Source: Sinohyriopsis cumingii (Eukaryota > Mollusca > Bivalvia > Unionida > Unionidae). From it: a DNA stretch of 64,000 bases. Both the position numbers and the translations under genes were made by a program. The stretch is taken from contig CM068830.1 of the NCBI GenBank assembly GCA_028554795.2, positions 52,338,355 to 52,402,354 of the forward strand, given 5' to 3'. The notes beneath the pieces were generated by a model that saw nothing but the letters and a program-made list of their open reading frames with translations, was not told the origin of the DNA and searched no databases. This document shows positions 1-12,172 of the stretch, piece by piece; position 1 is the first letter of the stretch, and the number at the start of each line of letters is the position of its first letter.

Positions 1-65
1 TCATATCACAGACTTGTCAACCCTTATGATTTGATCCTTAAAATATCAATTTATCAAATAATAGC

Positions 66-388
66 GTGGGTGTGTGATTTGGAATTATAACATAGCTTTA
101 ACAATTTTTCAGTCATATCACTACGATGTCTGCAGTGTGGTAGTTTATAGTGATGTCTAGCACTGGGACATCACAGTGCAGACATGGAGCATGATGTCCC
201 ACCCAGCCACATTATCCTGACACCAGGCCAACCAGTCCTAACACTAACCTTTTAATGCTGAGTGCAAAACGAGGCAGCTGTTAGTACCATTTATATAGGT
301 CTTTGGCATGATTTGGGGAGGGGATCAAACCCACAACCTCCCGCAGTCGAGGCAGATGCTCTAACCACTAGGCCACTGGAGCATTAAG
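66..388 (-). mobile_element. SINE-1, tRNA-derived, full-length copy
   Basis: Read on the minus strand, the element starts with a tRNA-like head: an A-box-like segment (ggcctagtggttagagcat) and a B-box-like segment (gggtttgatcccc). The body ends in cacaca. A 9-bp direct repeat, aataatagc, flanks it at 57-65 and 389-397, which is a target-site duplication. The copy at 11820-12143 is colinear and almost the same length (323 versus 324 bp). The boxes imply RNA polymerase III transcription; mobilisation would depend on a LINE. Confidence 0.85.
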
Positions 389-469
389 AATAATAGCAAA
401 AATTATGGAAATATGATTGTCACGGTCAATTCCAGATACTGGTTTTTCGTGTTTGATTCAGATCCAGAT

Positions 470-1112
470 TCATATTAGATTCAGTGAGGTTGGACAGGTA
501 ACCAGTCTAACTATGCAGGAGCACCTCAGTCACTTTAAACAGCAAATATATTCATTAGATTCAGTGAGGTTAGTAAGGTAACCAGTCTAACTATGCAGGA
601 GTACCTCAGACACTTTAAACAGCAAATATATTCAGTAGATTCAGTGAGATTGGTCAGGTAACCAGACTAACTGTACAGGAGTACCTCAGACACTTTAAAC
701 AGCAAATATATTCATTAGATTCAGTGAGGTTAGTAAGGTAACCAGTCTAACTGTGCAGGAGTACCTCAGACACTTTAAACAGCAAATATATTCAGTAGAT
801 TCAGTGAGGTTGGTCAGGTAACCAGACTAACTGTACAGGAGTACCTCAGATACTTTGAACAGCAAATATATTCATTAGATTCAGTGAGGTTGGTCAGGTA
901 ACCAGTCTAACTATACAGGAGTACCTCATACACTTTAAACAGCAAATATATTCATTAGATTCAGTGAGGTTGGTCAGGTAACCAGTCTAACTGTGCAGGA
1001 GTACCTCGTACACTTTAAACAGCAAATATGATCAGTAGATTCAGTGAGGTTGGTCAGGTAACCAGACTAACTGTACAGGAGTACCTCATACACTTTAAAT
1101 AGCAAATATATT
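470..1112. repeat. 80-bp tandem array, eight copies
   Basis: The marker agcaaatata recurs at 541, 621, 701, 781, 861, 941, 1021 and 1101, giving an exact 80-bp period. Two subtypes are visible: one carries cattag with cagtctaact, the other cagtag with cagactaact. They alternate through copies 2-5 and again at copies 7-8. No coding potential is seen. Confidence 0.95.
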
Positions 1113-1439
1113 TTCATGCAAAACATCTGCATAGTCAAGCTGTTGCTGATAAAAGTTTCTAAAAATGGCATCAAATAAATGATGCATGCTAAAGAAGGGA
1201 CAATAAGTCTGTGAAATTGAAACAAATCAAAAGAAAATCAAAGATAGCAAGAAGCCATTGAGCTCAAAAGACTTTGGAACTACAGCTTGTGAAATTGTAC
1301 TGGAAGTAATTAAAGTTTAAGTGTACTTACAAGCCTTTTAGCTGAACATATTGTTTATCATTGCTGCACCAGTCTCTGATCACATTTCTGAACTTTTTAA
1401 ATGCACATTTTCCATGTTGACAATAGCAGTACATGATAT
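1113..1439. other. No recognisable feature
   Basis: AT-rich spacer between two repeat blocks. I see no ORF or structure that can be supported. Confidence 0.5.
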
Positions 1440-2280
1440 TTGTTACACCTTCGTGAAAATTGGTCTAATTTAGGAAAAATATTGACTGCCTTACTGAGAA
1501 GGTCGTGTTATAGTTGGTTGGTTTTCTTTAAAAGACTTTTTATGATGTGTAGTTGGTCAAAAATGAAATTGGTGCCAATTTGGCATCCAGTATGGCCACC
1601 ATGGCAGTCATCTTGGGAATCTTATTATCACTATTCCTTCTGAATGGATGTCATGTTAAAAGACTTCTTATGATGTCTGGTTGGTCCAAATTTAAAATGA
1701 TAATGATCTGGGATCCAGTATGGCCACAGTGGAAGCCATCTTGAAACTCTTGTTATCACTACTCCAGAATGGATGGTTAAATGAACATGTTGTTTTCACT
1801 AACGACTTTTATTGTTATCCAGCTTGTTCTAAGAAAATATGGTGCCAATCACTGTGGCCTCCATGGTAGTCACCTTAAAAATCTTGTTATCATAACTGTA
1901 CTTGGACAGAAAGTCATATTGATGTGGTCATTTCACCAGAAGATTTCTTCTGACATCCAGTTTGTCTGAAATGATTTGAGGCTGATCTGACATAGAGTAT
2001 CATCACCATTGCAAGGATCTTGAAAATCTTGGTATTGATACTCTTCCTGGATAGAAAGCATTATCTTGAAAATATTTTCTCCAATGACTGCCTTGAAAAT
2101 GTTGTTACTCCTTCCTTAAATGGATGATCATTATGACATGGGTTTTTACCATAAGACTTCTAATGATGTCTTCTTTTGTCCTAAATGAAAATGGTGCCAA
2201 ACTGACATTTGATATCCGTAACCTCAGCAGCTAATTTGAAAGTCATGTTATTACTGAAGAATTTCAGTGATGGTTACAAC
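1440..2280. repeat. Diverged ~130-150-bp repeat block
   Basis: A module recurs with heavy divergence: a segment like aaaatggtgccaat, then a 'ccagtatggccacc' segment, then 'atcttgttatcac', then 'cttcttatgatgtct'. Adjacent modules are about 128 bp apart near 1543 and 1671. The same module reappears at 6095-6466 and 7745-7900, so it is a dispersed or once-larger array. Short ORFs across it shift frame from module to module and look accidental. Confidence 0.7.
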
Positions 2281-5012
2281 ACTTGACAAGGAAGAAATTG
2301 TCTTATCTTGAATTCCTGGAAATTCTTTCTTCCCACTAGAGCATCAGTCCCTCTGAAGGATCCTGTCATTTTATCTTTCTACTGGCCAAGAGCACCAGGG
2401 ATGAACAGGCTTTAAATCTGTATTTCTCCAGGGGATTACAGTATGTTGTCTTAACTAAAGCATTTCAAGTAGTGAACTGCTGTGCAGAGCTGGTAATTTT
2501 ACTTTCAGTACCTACTATATTAACTGTGCAGAGCTGGTAATTTTACTTTCAGTACCTACTATATTAAGAATCAGACTATACTTCCTTTCATTTGTAGTGG
2601 AAATCATATTTCAGAGTGTTTGCATTGCCATTGGTTTGACTAGGTACATGATTGCATGAAAAGGGGCCTCTCATTCATACCAGAAAAGGCAACTCAGTTG
2701 GAAATATATATCTCAACTAATTCTCTGCAAACACTTGTCTTGAATGGCAGTATAACAAAAGTAAAAGAATAGAACTGCAGTTTGTATTCTTTTTTTAAAA
2801 AAAGAAAACATAAATATTTTCATGTAAGTAACCTCTATTTGCACGCAAGGATGTAATGTATTATATATTAATTTTATTAGCAAGATATTCATGACAATAA
2901 TTTTCACACTAATTATTCAGACAGAAAGAAAAGTAATTTTGTAATGTCCTAAAACTTAGGTTTTATACTTTTCTAATAATTTGGTATATTCAGTAGTTGA
3001 TACTCGGATGTCCCTTTTAGTCAACCACCTTACCAAGAGCCGACTTAGCCCAACAAACCAAACTATCATTATGCATCAGAAATGCTCAAAAAGAAGTAGT
3101 TATATGAAAACAAGTACCCCACCCATCTAACCTTCTAATGCAGCATGTGAAAAAGAGGTGTCATGAGTAATTGCCATTAAAAGTAAAGTCCTTGTATTTG
3201 TTAATTAAATGTAGTATGTATGAGACCTGTCTTTTATAATCTCTAAACCATAATTGAATTTTGTTTTCTTTCTATGAAATAAATTACTTGAAAGTACCAT
3301 ATTTTATATTTTGGCAGTCATTAGAGACTATGTGACATCAGAAAGTTGGTTCGTTTTCATTGGCTACATGTATATGCAGTTAAAAATCATTGGTTACAGT
3401 ACATGCCACACAGAATAAACTTTTTACTTGCTAGCCAGACATTCCTGATGCTGTAGATAAAATAGGTAATGATGATTTGAATTTTTGGCTCATATCACTT
3501 CCACTAATCATTTTATTATCTTTTTACTTTTACCATGTTGTAAAACATCACTAAGTAAAGTACTCATTGTTAATCGATGGCACAGTTGAATTAAATGCCA
3601 GCATAACTCAATGCTTAGCATGGTTACATATTTGATTTTATGAGATATTTCAAACACAGTTCTTAGCTGTAGTATATACAGTACTGCCTTGAACACAAAC
3701 TGACCTCATACTTTCATATCATTTATATGTTTTACCTCTATAATATAGTGGAGCCAAGGACACATTGTTTGCTTTGCTGTATACAGTATAAATGACAATA
3801 TGCAAATTATGCCCTGTCTTGCACATCTTCACAAAGTCTGTCATGTTGCAATCACACTATTCCGACTTGAAGAGGCCATTTGACCATTCAGGCAGAACAT
3901 CAGGTCATTTAGCTCGAAATTAGGTCAGACTAACTGCATGTTTGTCTTTAATATCTGTGTAAACATTTATATGTTAGATCGTACAGAAGGAATGTAAATT
4001 GGCATCATTGTATACTTGTGAAGATATAACATCTGTATTCTATAGGGTAGAGAACAGTTATGTCTTAGGTAAAAGCTTGTTTTAATTATGCATTGTACAT
4101 CACACCACCAGTGCTTTATTTTATTGGTTGTACACTTGATATTCAGTGTGTTTTTGTCCTTCATCTTTATATTCTTTCATGTATTTTTGTATTAATATAT
4201 TTTTTGGAAATATAATGTAGAAATGCATTGAATCATAATTTTGTTTTCCATATATCAGATATTTATCTTTTTCTTTTTGAAGGTAGAAAAATGTAGCATC
4301 TAATAATTTAAAATATTTTAAAACAGTAAGCAGTGCAAGTATTTTTTGTTGAATCGATAATATTTTGAATCTGCCTTTTGTATCTCTAATATTGAAATGA
4401 CAGATCAGTGAAAAAGAGAGTAAATGTTTTGACGTTTTTCTTTTTATGACAGATAAATGTTTTGAAAAAGAATAGCTTGTTTATTAAGTTCATACAGCCA
4501 GCAGATCTTATGATTTGGCCCTGTGTATTTTATGCAGAATACATAGCGTGTTTAGTGGCTATGAACAGTTGCTGTTTTAATTTCTTCTGAAAATGTCTCT
4601 TGACAGTTAATTTTTTACTGTATTGCAAGTGGTATCTGCAGTTTCAGATAACTAAATTAACAGTGAAAGATAGTTCATTTTATATGAGCATACAGCTGAA
4701 CTAATTCATACCATATTTTCCCATTTTAACACAGTTTGCATTGAACTTACCCTCAGTATCAAAGGCCTTCTAATTTTAAAATTGATACCATGTTGTCAAA
4801 TAACACTAAAGTACAAGTTAGTGCTCTAAAGTATCAAGGTAGTGCATCATAGTGAACAAGATCGTGTACATGGCAAAGTAGGTTGTACACCTGAAACATC
4901 CAGATAGACATTACCTGAGATATCACAGGTAGTTAGGATTATTGTAAAATAATATTTTCATATGAAAAATAACATATGTATTTGCATATAAGTCAAGTTC
5001 AACTGCAAATTA
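2281..5012. other. No gene seen; one 44-bp duplication
   Basis: All reading frames are short and AT-rich. The only structure noted is a perfect two-copy tandem duplication with 44-bp period starting at 2481 and 2525 (marker tgtgcagagctggtaatttt). Nothing else can be supported. Confidence 0.5.
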
Positions 5013-5145
5013 CACAGACCCAGATTTGCAGTTGTGCAATGCACTGGCACATCTGGGTCTGTGCAGCTTGTTATGAGTAATCAATAGAACAAATAACATA
5101 TACAGTACCCTGATCTGCATGCACATTATGCAATGGCAGATCAGG
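5013..5145. repeat. Two successive perfect hairpins
   Basis: Hairpin 1 has cacagacccagat at 5013-5025 and its exact reverse complement at 5051-5063. Hairpin 2 has cctgatctgc at 5109-5118 and its exact reverse complement at 5136-5145. The two have related design but different sequence. The block could be a small foldback element or a structured transcript; no terminal repeats or target duplication were found. Confidence 0.7.
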
Positions 5146-5896
5146 ATCCTTGTTGTAGTTTGACTTTTTTTATAGGCGTGTATATATGGTAATGGTTGAT
5201 GTCTGTTGGCTTGTCACTCTCAGGCAAAGGGTTGTAGAATTCAAACTCAAGTCCTACATTAATATAAATAAAAATAAGTGTGGACTTGCTGTGCACTGAC
5301 ATACTTTAGCAACTTGTTTTAGTTGCTTTTGAGATAATGCATATAAATTTAATGATAAAGTTGTTGATTATCACCATAATTACTGCTGTAATTGCTGTAG
5401 TTTATATTATTGTTATTATTATTGTCAGTGTAGTTTTTGTAGTAGTAGTAGTAACAGTTGTAGGAGTGGCTGTTGTTATTGTTGTTGTTGCTGCTATCTC
5501 AGACCCGGCATTATAAAATGCAGCATCTTTCTTTCATAAGGGCCCATTATTGAGATACGAGAGTCTTGTAGTAATTGCAACACATCTGTCTCGATCTGTC
5601 CATCTGTCTGTACACATTTCTTGCAACTGTCATAGCTCTGCAAACCTTAGACATGATTGGATGCCATTTGGATTGACTGAGTTCTTTTTTCATCAAAATT
5701 ATATCTCCTTGACATCAGGTCCTATTAACCACTATATCTCAGGAACCATTGATCATATTCTGATGTAGTTTGGTGTGTGCAATGTTTCATAGACCAAGAT
5801 GTGCCTTCCATATGTTTTATCTTACTAACTCCATAGGGCAGAAGAATTTATGTGATGACTTATTGTCCATTGTTCACTCATCTGGTTGTTATTATT
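5146..5896. other. No gene; microsatellite-like patch
   Basis: 5400-5500 is enriched in TTA/GTT/GTA trinucleotides. 5550-5880 resembles old dispersed repeat sequence and includes a 72-codon chance ORF. No gene can be supported. Confidence 0.45.
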
Positions 5897-6089
5897 ATTA
5901 CTCCTCATAAACTAAAGCGTTCTCCATTACGGATCACTTCCATCTCACCTCTGTCTGCGTGGGTTCATATCTCGGATTCGGCTAATGTGGGTATGTGAGA
6001 AAGCTTGCCAGTAGCTTCTCATGGTTCAGTAGTTCTTTCCGTGTTAAACCATACAACAAAAACAACTTATTATGATTACTCATAAACTA
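5897..6089 (+). mobile_element. SINE-2, internally deleted copy
   Basis: The stretch from about 5915 to 6066 matches the SINE-2 copy at 20406-20647 through the tRNA-like head (ccattacggatcact, then the B-box region) and the agaaagcttgccagtagctt domain. It then jumps from 'ggttctttcc' straight to the terminal 'gttaaacc' and an A/C-rich tail. A near-direct repeat (attactc-cataaacta) lies at 5897-5914 and 6075-6089 and looks like the target duplication. Confidence 0.75.
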
Positions 6090-6094
6090 CTTAT

Positions 6095-6466
6095 AAGATT
6101 ACTGTATAACTCTGTACATGCATTTGTTTTCCATGGTATTGTTTGTCTTAAATGAAAATGGTGATGCTTAGCCAGCCAGTATGGATGCCAAGGTGGCCAT
6201 CGTGAAACTCTTGTTATTACAGCACCTCCTGAACAGAGGATTATGTCAACATAGCAGACTGCTTAAGATGTCTAGTTGCAACTAAATCATGGTGCCAATC
6301 TAATATCCAATATGGTCAGCATAGTACCAGTAGTTATTTTGAATATCTTGTTATCAATATTTCCAAAGATAAAGCCATATCAGCATGGGGTTTCACCAGC
6401 ACACTTCTTATGATGTCTAGTTTACCTTAAATGAAAATGGTGCTGATCTGATTTACACTATGGATG
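6095..6466. repeat. Second block of the ~130-150-bp repeat
   Basis: Modules such as 'ccttaaatgaaaatggtgct' and 'cttcttatgatgtctag' match the block at 1440-2280. The copies are diverged, about 2.5 modules long and non-coding. Confidence 0.65.
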
Positions 6467-6622
6467 TTATGGCGAAAACCCTGAGAAGAACCAATGACCC
6501 ATGGGAAGCTACTGGCAAGCTTTCTGACATACCCACATTGTTTGAACCAAGACTTGAACTTTTGTGCATAGAGATGAGATATGAGTGATTTGCAGAGTGG
6601 CCATTCGACCACCTGGGGCACA
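6467..6622 (-). mobile_element. SINE-2, decayed reverse copy
   Basis: On the minus strand the order is a tRNA-like head (ccaggtggtcgaatggcc), then 'aatgtgggtatgtcagaaag', then 'cttgccagtagcttcccatg', then 'ggttcttctcagggttttc'. This is the SINE-2 order, without its 3' third. The 73-codon plus-strand ORF starting at 6581 overlaps this copy and is accidental. Confidence 0.7.
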
Positions 6623-6629
6623 CTTTCCT

Positions 6630-7744
6630 ATGCGATGTTGCTTATAATTGACATAGTTAAAAAACCATTCAGCATATTCTTACTGACATTTGCTTTATGT
6701 TGGTTGGTCTCTTTAGAAGAATGGTTGCCCAGTGATTGCTCAGACTTTGCTTTCACTTCATATCTTAACCAAGCTTTATTATATATGCCATCAAGATTTT
6801 AAATGTGGCTCTATCGTGATGGGACAATGAATGAGTTAAATTTCAAGCATTCCACAATAGCATTTAAAGAGTTATGGCCCCTGTTTGCCCATTCTCCTAA
6901 CTTGGCTTTCCATAATCTAACTTAGCTTTCCATAACATAACTCTGCTTAAGAGTATTGCATATGAGTTCAATTAATATGTGCCTTTATAGTGATGAAACA
7001 TTGAATGTGTGTAATTTTGAGGCATTTCACATCATCATTTAGAAAATTTATGTGTGTGTGTGTTAATATATTTATGTATGTAATTTATGTATGTTAATTC
7101 AGTATGCATGTATGAGCATATGTTTATGATGTTCATGCAAGTAATTTTATTGTTATCAATGTTTTGTATGTTTGTCTTCAAAGTGCATGTTATTATTTGA
7201 ATTATATTGGTCTTAAAATAATGTTTTATTATGTAAGCTATGTATCAGTGCATGGTCTATATGCTTTCGGTGTGATATTTAAAAATAACTTTTGTAGCTT
7301 TATCTGTATCTGCTTTTAGCTGAGTGTTTTTTGGATTATGACCTCATCAAAGCTAATATTATTTGATGCAAGAAAAACATTTTATCATATTTCTCAGTGT
7401 CCTGATTGCCCGTCTAAAACCTTTGCTTTTCCAGCTGATTTCTTTTCCCTTCTGAGCAGATTGTAAAGAGCAGGGACATTTGTGATGCACACATTTATGA
7501 TAGGTCTAGTTGTTCTGGTGGTGGTGATGGTAGTGATTTTAGTTTAATAAATATTATTCATCCTGATTTTAAATTTTGTTTCATTTCTTCTTATAATTTA
7601 ATGAAAATTTATCATTTTTATCTCAACTGGTCATTAATTACAAATGCTTATACAATAGCCTGTTATATATTGTCCTTCATCTTCTATCCATTAGCAAACA
7701 TGTTATTGTTCTTCCTCCTAAATTACTGTGTGCCGTTCGGAGAT
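6630..7744. other. No gene seen
   Basis: AT-rich sequence with old repeat-like phrases (gagttatggcccct near 6870) and a short TG run near 7050. No supported gene. Confidence 0.45.
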
Positions 7745-7900
7745 CTGGTAGAGCCACAAAATTAAGTGGCCATCTTGAAAATCTTGTTAACTTGCAGTTT
7801 TCGTTTACAGACTTCTTATGGTCTTCTGATGTCTGCTTAGTCCCAGATGAAAGTGTGTTGATCTGATATCTAATATGGCTTTATTAGTTATTCTTAAATC
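7745..7900. repeat. Single module of the ~130-150-bp repeat
   Basis: Contains 'ccatcttgaaaatcttgtta', 'cttcttatggtcttctgatg' and a 'tctaatatggc' segment in the same order as the blocks at 1440 and 6095. Confidence 0.55.
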
Positions 7901-8829
7901 ATACCTCCCATATGTCAACTAGTATCAGACCCTTAATTATTTTATCGCTAGAAAACCAGCCTACTGGCGGGGGACAAATAAGGTACTAAATATTTAATAG
8001 GTATCCATTGGCTGGTTAATGGATGAGGTTTTTTTCCATTATTGATTTAAAAAAAAATTTTATATTGTAGTTGACAACACATTATTTGTTTATATTTTGA
8101 TATTCTGTATTTAATTTCCAATTGACACAATATCACACAAACTCTTAGTGCAAGGTTATGTTGTTAGGTACAGACCAGTAGGTCCCCCCCCCCCTTTAAC
8201 AGCACTAGGATCAAAAAAGCTCAGTGGAACATCTGCTTTTCAGGCTGAAAAAAAATCACCTTGCAACAGATTAACTATTCTCATTTTATGTCAGATCTTT
8301 GCCATATCTTTACTGTATGTACTCATCTCACTGGACCTAACATAGAAATATTAAATGTATTACCCTTTTTGTCACATTGAATCTAACATTTATCATGTTT
8401 CTGGTGCTTAATCTCTAATTTACAACTCTAACAGTCAAGGTATTGGTTTGGATTGGTTGTCTCCACTAGTCCATTGTTTGAAACTAAGTTACATGCCCGA
8501 CTTTTAACACTAAAATGGTATTTTGGATTCTTTTATATTAGTTTTTTTACTGTCTGAAGAGCCCAGACTGTCAGAATAAATGATCTTTGTGAATATATTT
8601 TGTCGATGAAATTTTATTTTCTGTTCATATTTGTTTGATACCTACTGTTTTGATTAGCTTTCATCATGAATTAGTGCATGCAAAGTAGCAAGCAAATATA
8701 TCTTATATGCGTTGATGTCAGTCTACATTAGTGATTTCGTCATGCATTGGTTGTTTTGTTGGAATGTATTTCTTCATTTTCTTATCTTGGAAAAGAGAAC
8801 TATTAGACTTTTTGTCAACCGTCTCAACC
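7901..8829. other. No gene seen
   Basis: AT-rich spacer with a C homopolymer near 8180-8190. Short overlapping ORFs on both strands show no recognisable domain. Confidence 0.45.
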
Positions 8830-11819
8830 GCACTTATACTGGAACAAAGGTCAGTCCATATTTTTGCCTCTACTGACTTCCTCCTAATTGAAATAACAAG
8901 CTGGCTGTTTTGAGAGCAGTTTCTTAACTTCCAGGAGTATGGAAATTCAGTTGGTGGCAACCTGGTTATTCTTGGAGATTCGAGCTTCAGTTTAACTGCC
9001 CTGGAAACCCATGCACATTAAATCTCCTAGATTTTATTCACATTTTCAACCTTAAACAGTCATTTTGCCACCCCACCCATAAACATGATCTCATTTTAGA
9101 CTGGATTGTTCGCAGACCTGATGATGATATTTTATAGTTTTCATTGGCATCCCATGAATTTGCATCAGATCGCCTCTGTGTCTTAATGGCATTTCAATGT
9201 ATCAGTCCCTTACCCTCCATTTCTGTTTCTACCTAGAGAAACCTCTGTATGATAAATATAACCCAACTAATGCATGCCATCCAAGCAAACCTAACAACTT
9301 CATTACCTCCTACTGCAGTACAACTTGATTAGTGCTTGTGTTCATTGCTCGACAAACATGCCCCAGCAACCAGTTGCAGTATTAATTAAAAAGTGTTCGC
9401 AATGGTTTAGTAATGTTAGGGATCAGTTTTGCATTGCTGAAAGAGTATGCCGTAAGACAGAGAGGATTGGGCTTTCCACCATCCTCACTAATCATAAACA
9501 GAATTGAGAATGTCCCAAACATACTCCATAGAGCAAATTCAGCCAACTACAGCACTAAGATCACTGAAAGTTCCTGTTGCAGAGAGCTCTTTCAGATTAT
9601 GAACAAGCTAATGTCAAGGAATAAATGTACACCACTAAAACCACTTTTGCAAATTTCTTTGGTGACAAAGTACAATCCTTTAGGGACAAACTTGACAATA
9701 TAATGTCAATTGACTCATCATTGCCATACGTATGTGATACAGTACTGAATATCAGCAGTGTCTGTTTCTGTGGATTTGGTACATACAGTTATGATGATGA
9801 GTACACCAAAGTCATGTGAACTCAGTCTGATTCCAACATCACTGCTGTTGAGTGCTTAGATTCAATACTGACCAATGTTGTCAATACCTCTCTCTCATCT
9901 GGGGAATTCTGACCATTTCTCAAAACTGCCATTGTAAAGCCTCTTTTGAAGAAATTGAGACTTGACCATGCCAGTTTAATAGACTATCAACCTGTTCATC
10001 TGAATTCAAATAGCCTTTTTAGCAAAGTAAAGTCTTCATATCACCCTTATCAATATACTGAAACTGCCCTTCTGAGAGTAGTTAACAACCTTCTCCCTAC
10101 TTTAGATAGTGGAAACAGTTCAGTCCTCACCATCCTTGACTTGTTTGTGTCATTGGACACAATAGACCATGATATATTGCTTCACCATCTCCAGCATGTA
10201 TTCAGCCTTACTACATAGTAAATAGGATTCAAATTTGTACGTAAATTGAAAATATTCCAGCCCAATTTAAAACACTACAAACCTGTTTCTAGCCTCACAT
10301 TCATGTCAAAAACCTTAGAAAAAGTTGCTCTATCCCAACTTGTATCTCATCTGAATTCACATAGTCTTTTTTGCAATATACAATCTGCATATCACCTTAG
10401 CCACAGCTTTGAAATTGTTCATCTGAGAGTAGTTAATGACCTTGTCTCTGCTTTTTAAAGTGGCAAGATTACAGTCCTCACCTTCCTTGACTTGTCTACA
10501 GCATTTGACACAGTAGACAATGATATATTACTGCACCATCTCCAGTATGTATTTGGTATTCACAATGTAGTCTTATTATAGCTCAAGTACTGCTTGGTCA
10601 ACAGGACACAGATTGTGTCTGTAAATGGAAAACATTCCAGCCTATTTGATCTATATTTTGGTGATCAACATGGCTCTGTTTTCAGCCCCATTCTCTTCAT
10701 TCTATACTCTCAGCCACTTCCAAGTGTCATAGAGTGACATGCATTGTCTCACCAATACACTGATGATGTTCAAATAGACAAATCTAGCTGCCAAACTGAA
10801 GTTGAGGCTACCATCCAAGGCATAGAGAGTTGCATTTCTAGTATGAAGTCATGATATGACATGTAACAAGCTGTAGATGAATGATGATAAAAGTGAAGCC
10901 ATCCTGTTCGCCATGCAAAGGCTTTCTATTTCACATCCTTTACCTCAAACAATAAGTATTAGCAATACCAACATTAAATTCGCATAGTATGAAACCTAGG
11001 ATTCACTTTCGATAGTACTCTCTCATTATTCCTACATGTCATAAACATATGCAAGGCTGCAAATAAGAAGCTGAAACTCGTCAGCTATAAACTGTCACAC
11101 TGGAGACATCTTAGCGATATGACTGAAAAATTGTTATAGCTACATTAAAAATCCAAATCACACACTCATCTGCTCTGTTAACAATTTTCTTTTAGTTGAT
11201 GCCACTAAAACACTTATGTGTTCCTTAATTCTTTAAAAACTGGACTATGATAATTTACTTGTATCTGGTTCACCTCAGTATCTACTATAAAAAGTTAAGA
11301 AGTTCAAAACACATATGCTCAAAATAGCCTTATTTTTATGAAGAACTGAGCACACCTCCCCCTGCTCTGTAACCTCCATTTGCTACCTGTTTTATCCAGA
11401 ATCAAACACAAAATCTGTTCACTATGCTACATTTCATTGACAGGCTCCAGCCCAGTATACCTATTTGACCTCACCCATGTGTACACCCCACCATGAAACT
11501 TACACTCCTCTTCATACACTTGTATTCTCATTGTTCCCACTGTTAAAATAAAGTCATATCGACATTCTTTTGTGTGTAACAGGGCCCACAAGGAGACTGT
11601 GATCTCACTCATGGGTGCTTTTAAAAGTCACCTATTTTGACAAGAACAGACTTAATGTTTACTTTGGAAATCCTTAATTATTGTCAGCATGCTTTTTTTT
11701 AATGGTAATTGCATGGTGTTTGTTCTTGTAATCTTCTTCTTATATTTGTTTTTATGTATTATCTAATATTGTAGTGCACTTAGAGCTTCTAAAGATTAGG
11801 CCCAGTACTAAATTATTAT
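8830..11819 (+). pseudogene. LINE-A (CR1/L2-like retrotransposon), decayed
   Basis: Remains of a non-LTR retrotransposon pol, in order. An endonuclease piece near 8920-9290 reads like 'NLVILGDSS' followed by a cysteine/histidine-containing stretch. A linker follows to about 9900. Reverse transcriptase runs from about 9917, with 'LKTAIVKPL', 'STAFDTVDNDILLHHLQ' near 10500 and a YADD-like 'YTDDVQ' near 10760. The C-terminal region follows from about 10860, then a 3' UTR ending 'cttctaaagattaggcccag' before an ATT tail. Many stops and frameshifts show it is dead. The reverse transcriptase block is duplicated: 9975-10262 repeats as 10263-10640 with differing deletions. A SINE-1 fragment interrupts it near 11087, and a whole SINE-1 sits in its ATT tail. 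Copies at 57289-58312 and 40060-43150 align with it. The clade call rests on the C-terminal region and the ATT tail. Confidence 0.85.
11087..11166 (+). mobile_element. SINE-1 3' fragment inside LINE-A
   Basis: From 'ataaactgtcacac' to 'aaatccaaatcacacac' this matches the minus-strand 3' end of SINE-1 (11820-12143). Flanking LINE-A sequence aligns to the copy at 57550-57620, which lacks the fragment. It is therefore a 5'-truncated SINE insertion. Confidence 0.8.
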
Positions 11820-12143
11820 GTGTGTGTGATTTGGATTTTAACGTAGATTTAAAAAAAACTTCAGTCATATCGCTACAATGTCTGCAGTGTGACAGTTTAT
11901 AGTGATGTCTACTAGCAGTGGGGCATAATGCCGCAGACATGTAGCATGATGTCCTACCCAGTCACATCATCCTGACACCAGGCCGACCAGTCCTAACACT
12001 AACCTCTTAATGCTAAGCGCCAAGCGAGGCAGCTGCTAGTACCATTTTTTGTATGTCTTTGGTGTAACTCAGCTGGGGACCGAACACACGAGCTCCCACA
12101 TCCAAGGTGAATGCTCTAACCACTAGGCCACTGGAGTGGTACC
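11820..12143 (-). mobile_element. SINE-1, full-length, inserted in LINE-A tail
   Basis: Colinear with the copy at 66-388. The tRNA-like head on the minus strand begins near 12143 (cagtggcctagtggttagag) and the tail ends in gtgtgtg at 11820 (plus-strand reading). The direct repeat aaattattat at 11810-11819 and 12144-12153 is the target duplication. It shows insertion into the ATT-rich 3' tail of LINE-A; the rest of that tail continues at 12144-12170. Confidence 0.9.
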
Positions 12144-12172
12144 AAATTATTATTATTATTATTATTATTAAA
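12144..12172 (+). repeat. (ATT)n tail of LINE-A
   Basis: About eight ATT units follow the SINE-1 insertion. The LINE-A copy ending at 58312 has the same kind of tail, so this belongs to the LINE. Confidence 0.85.
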
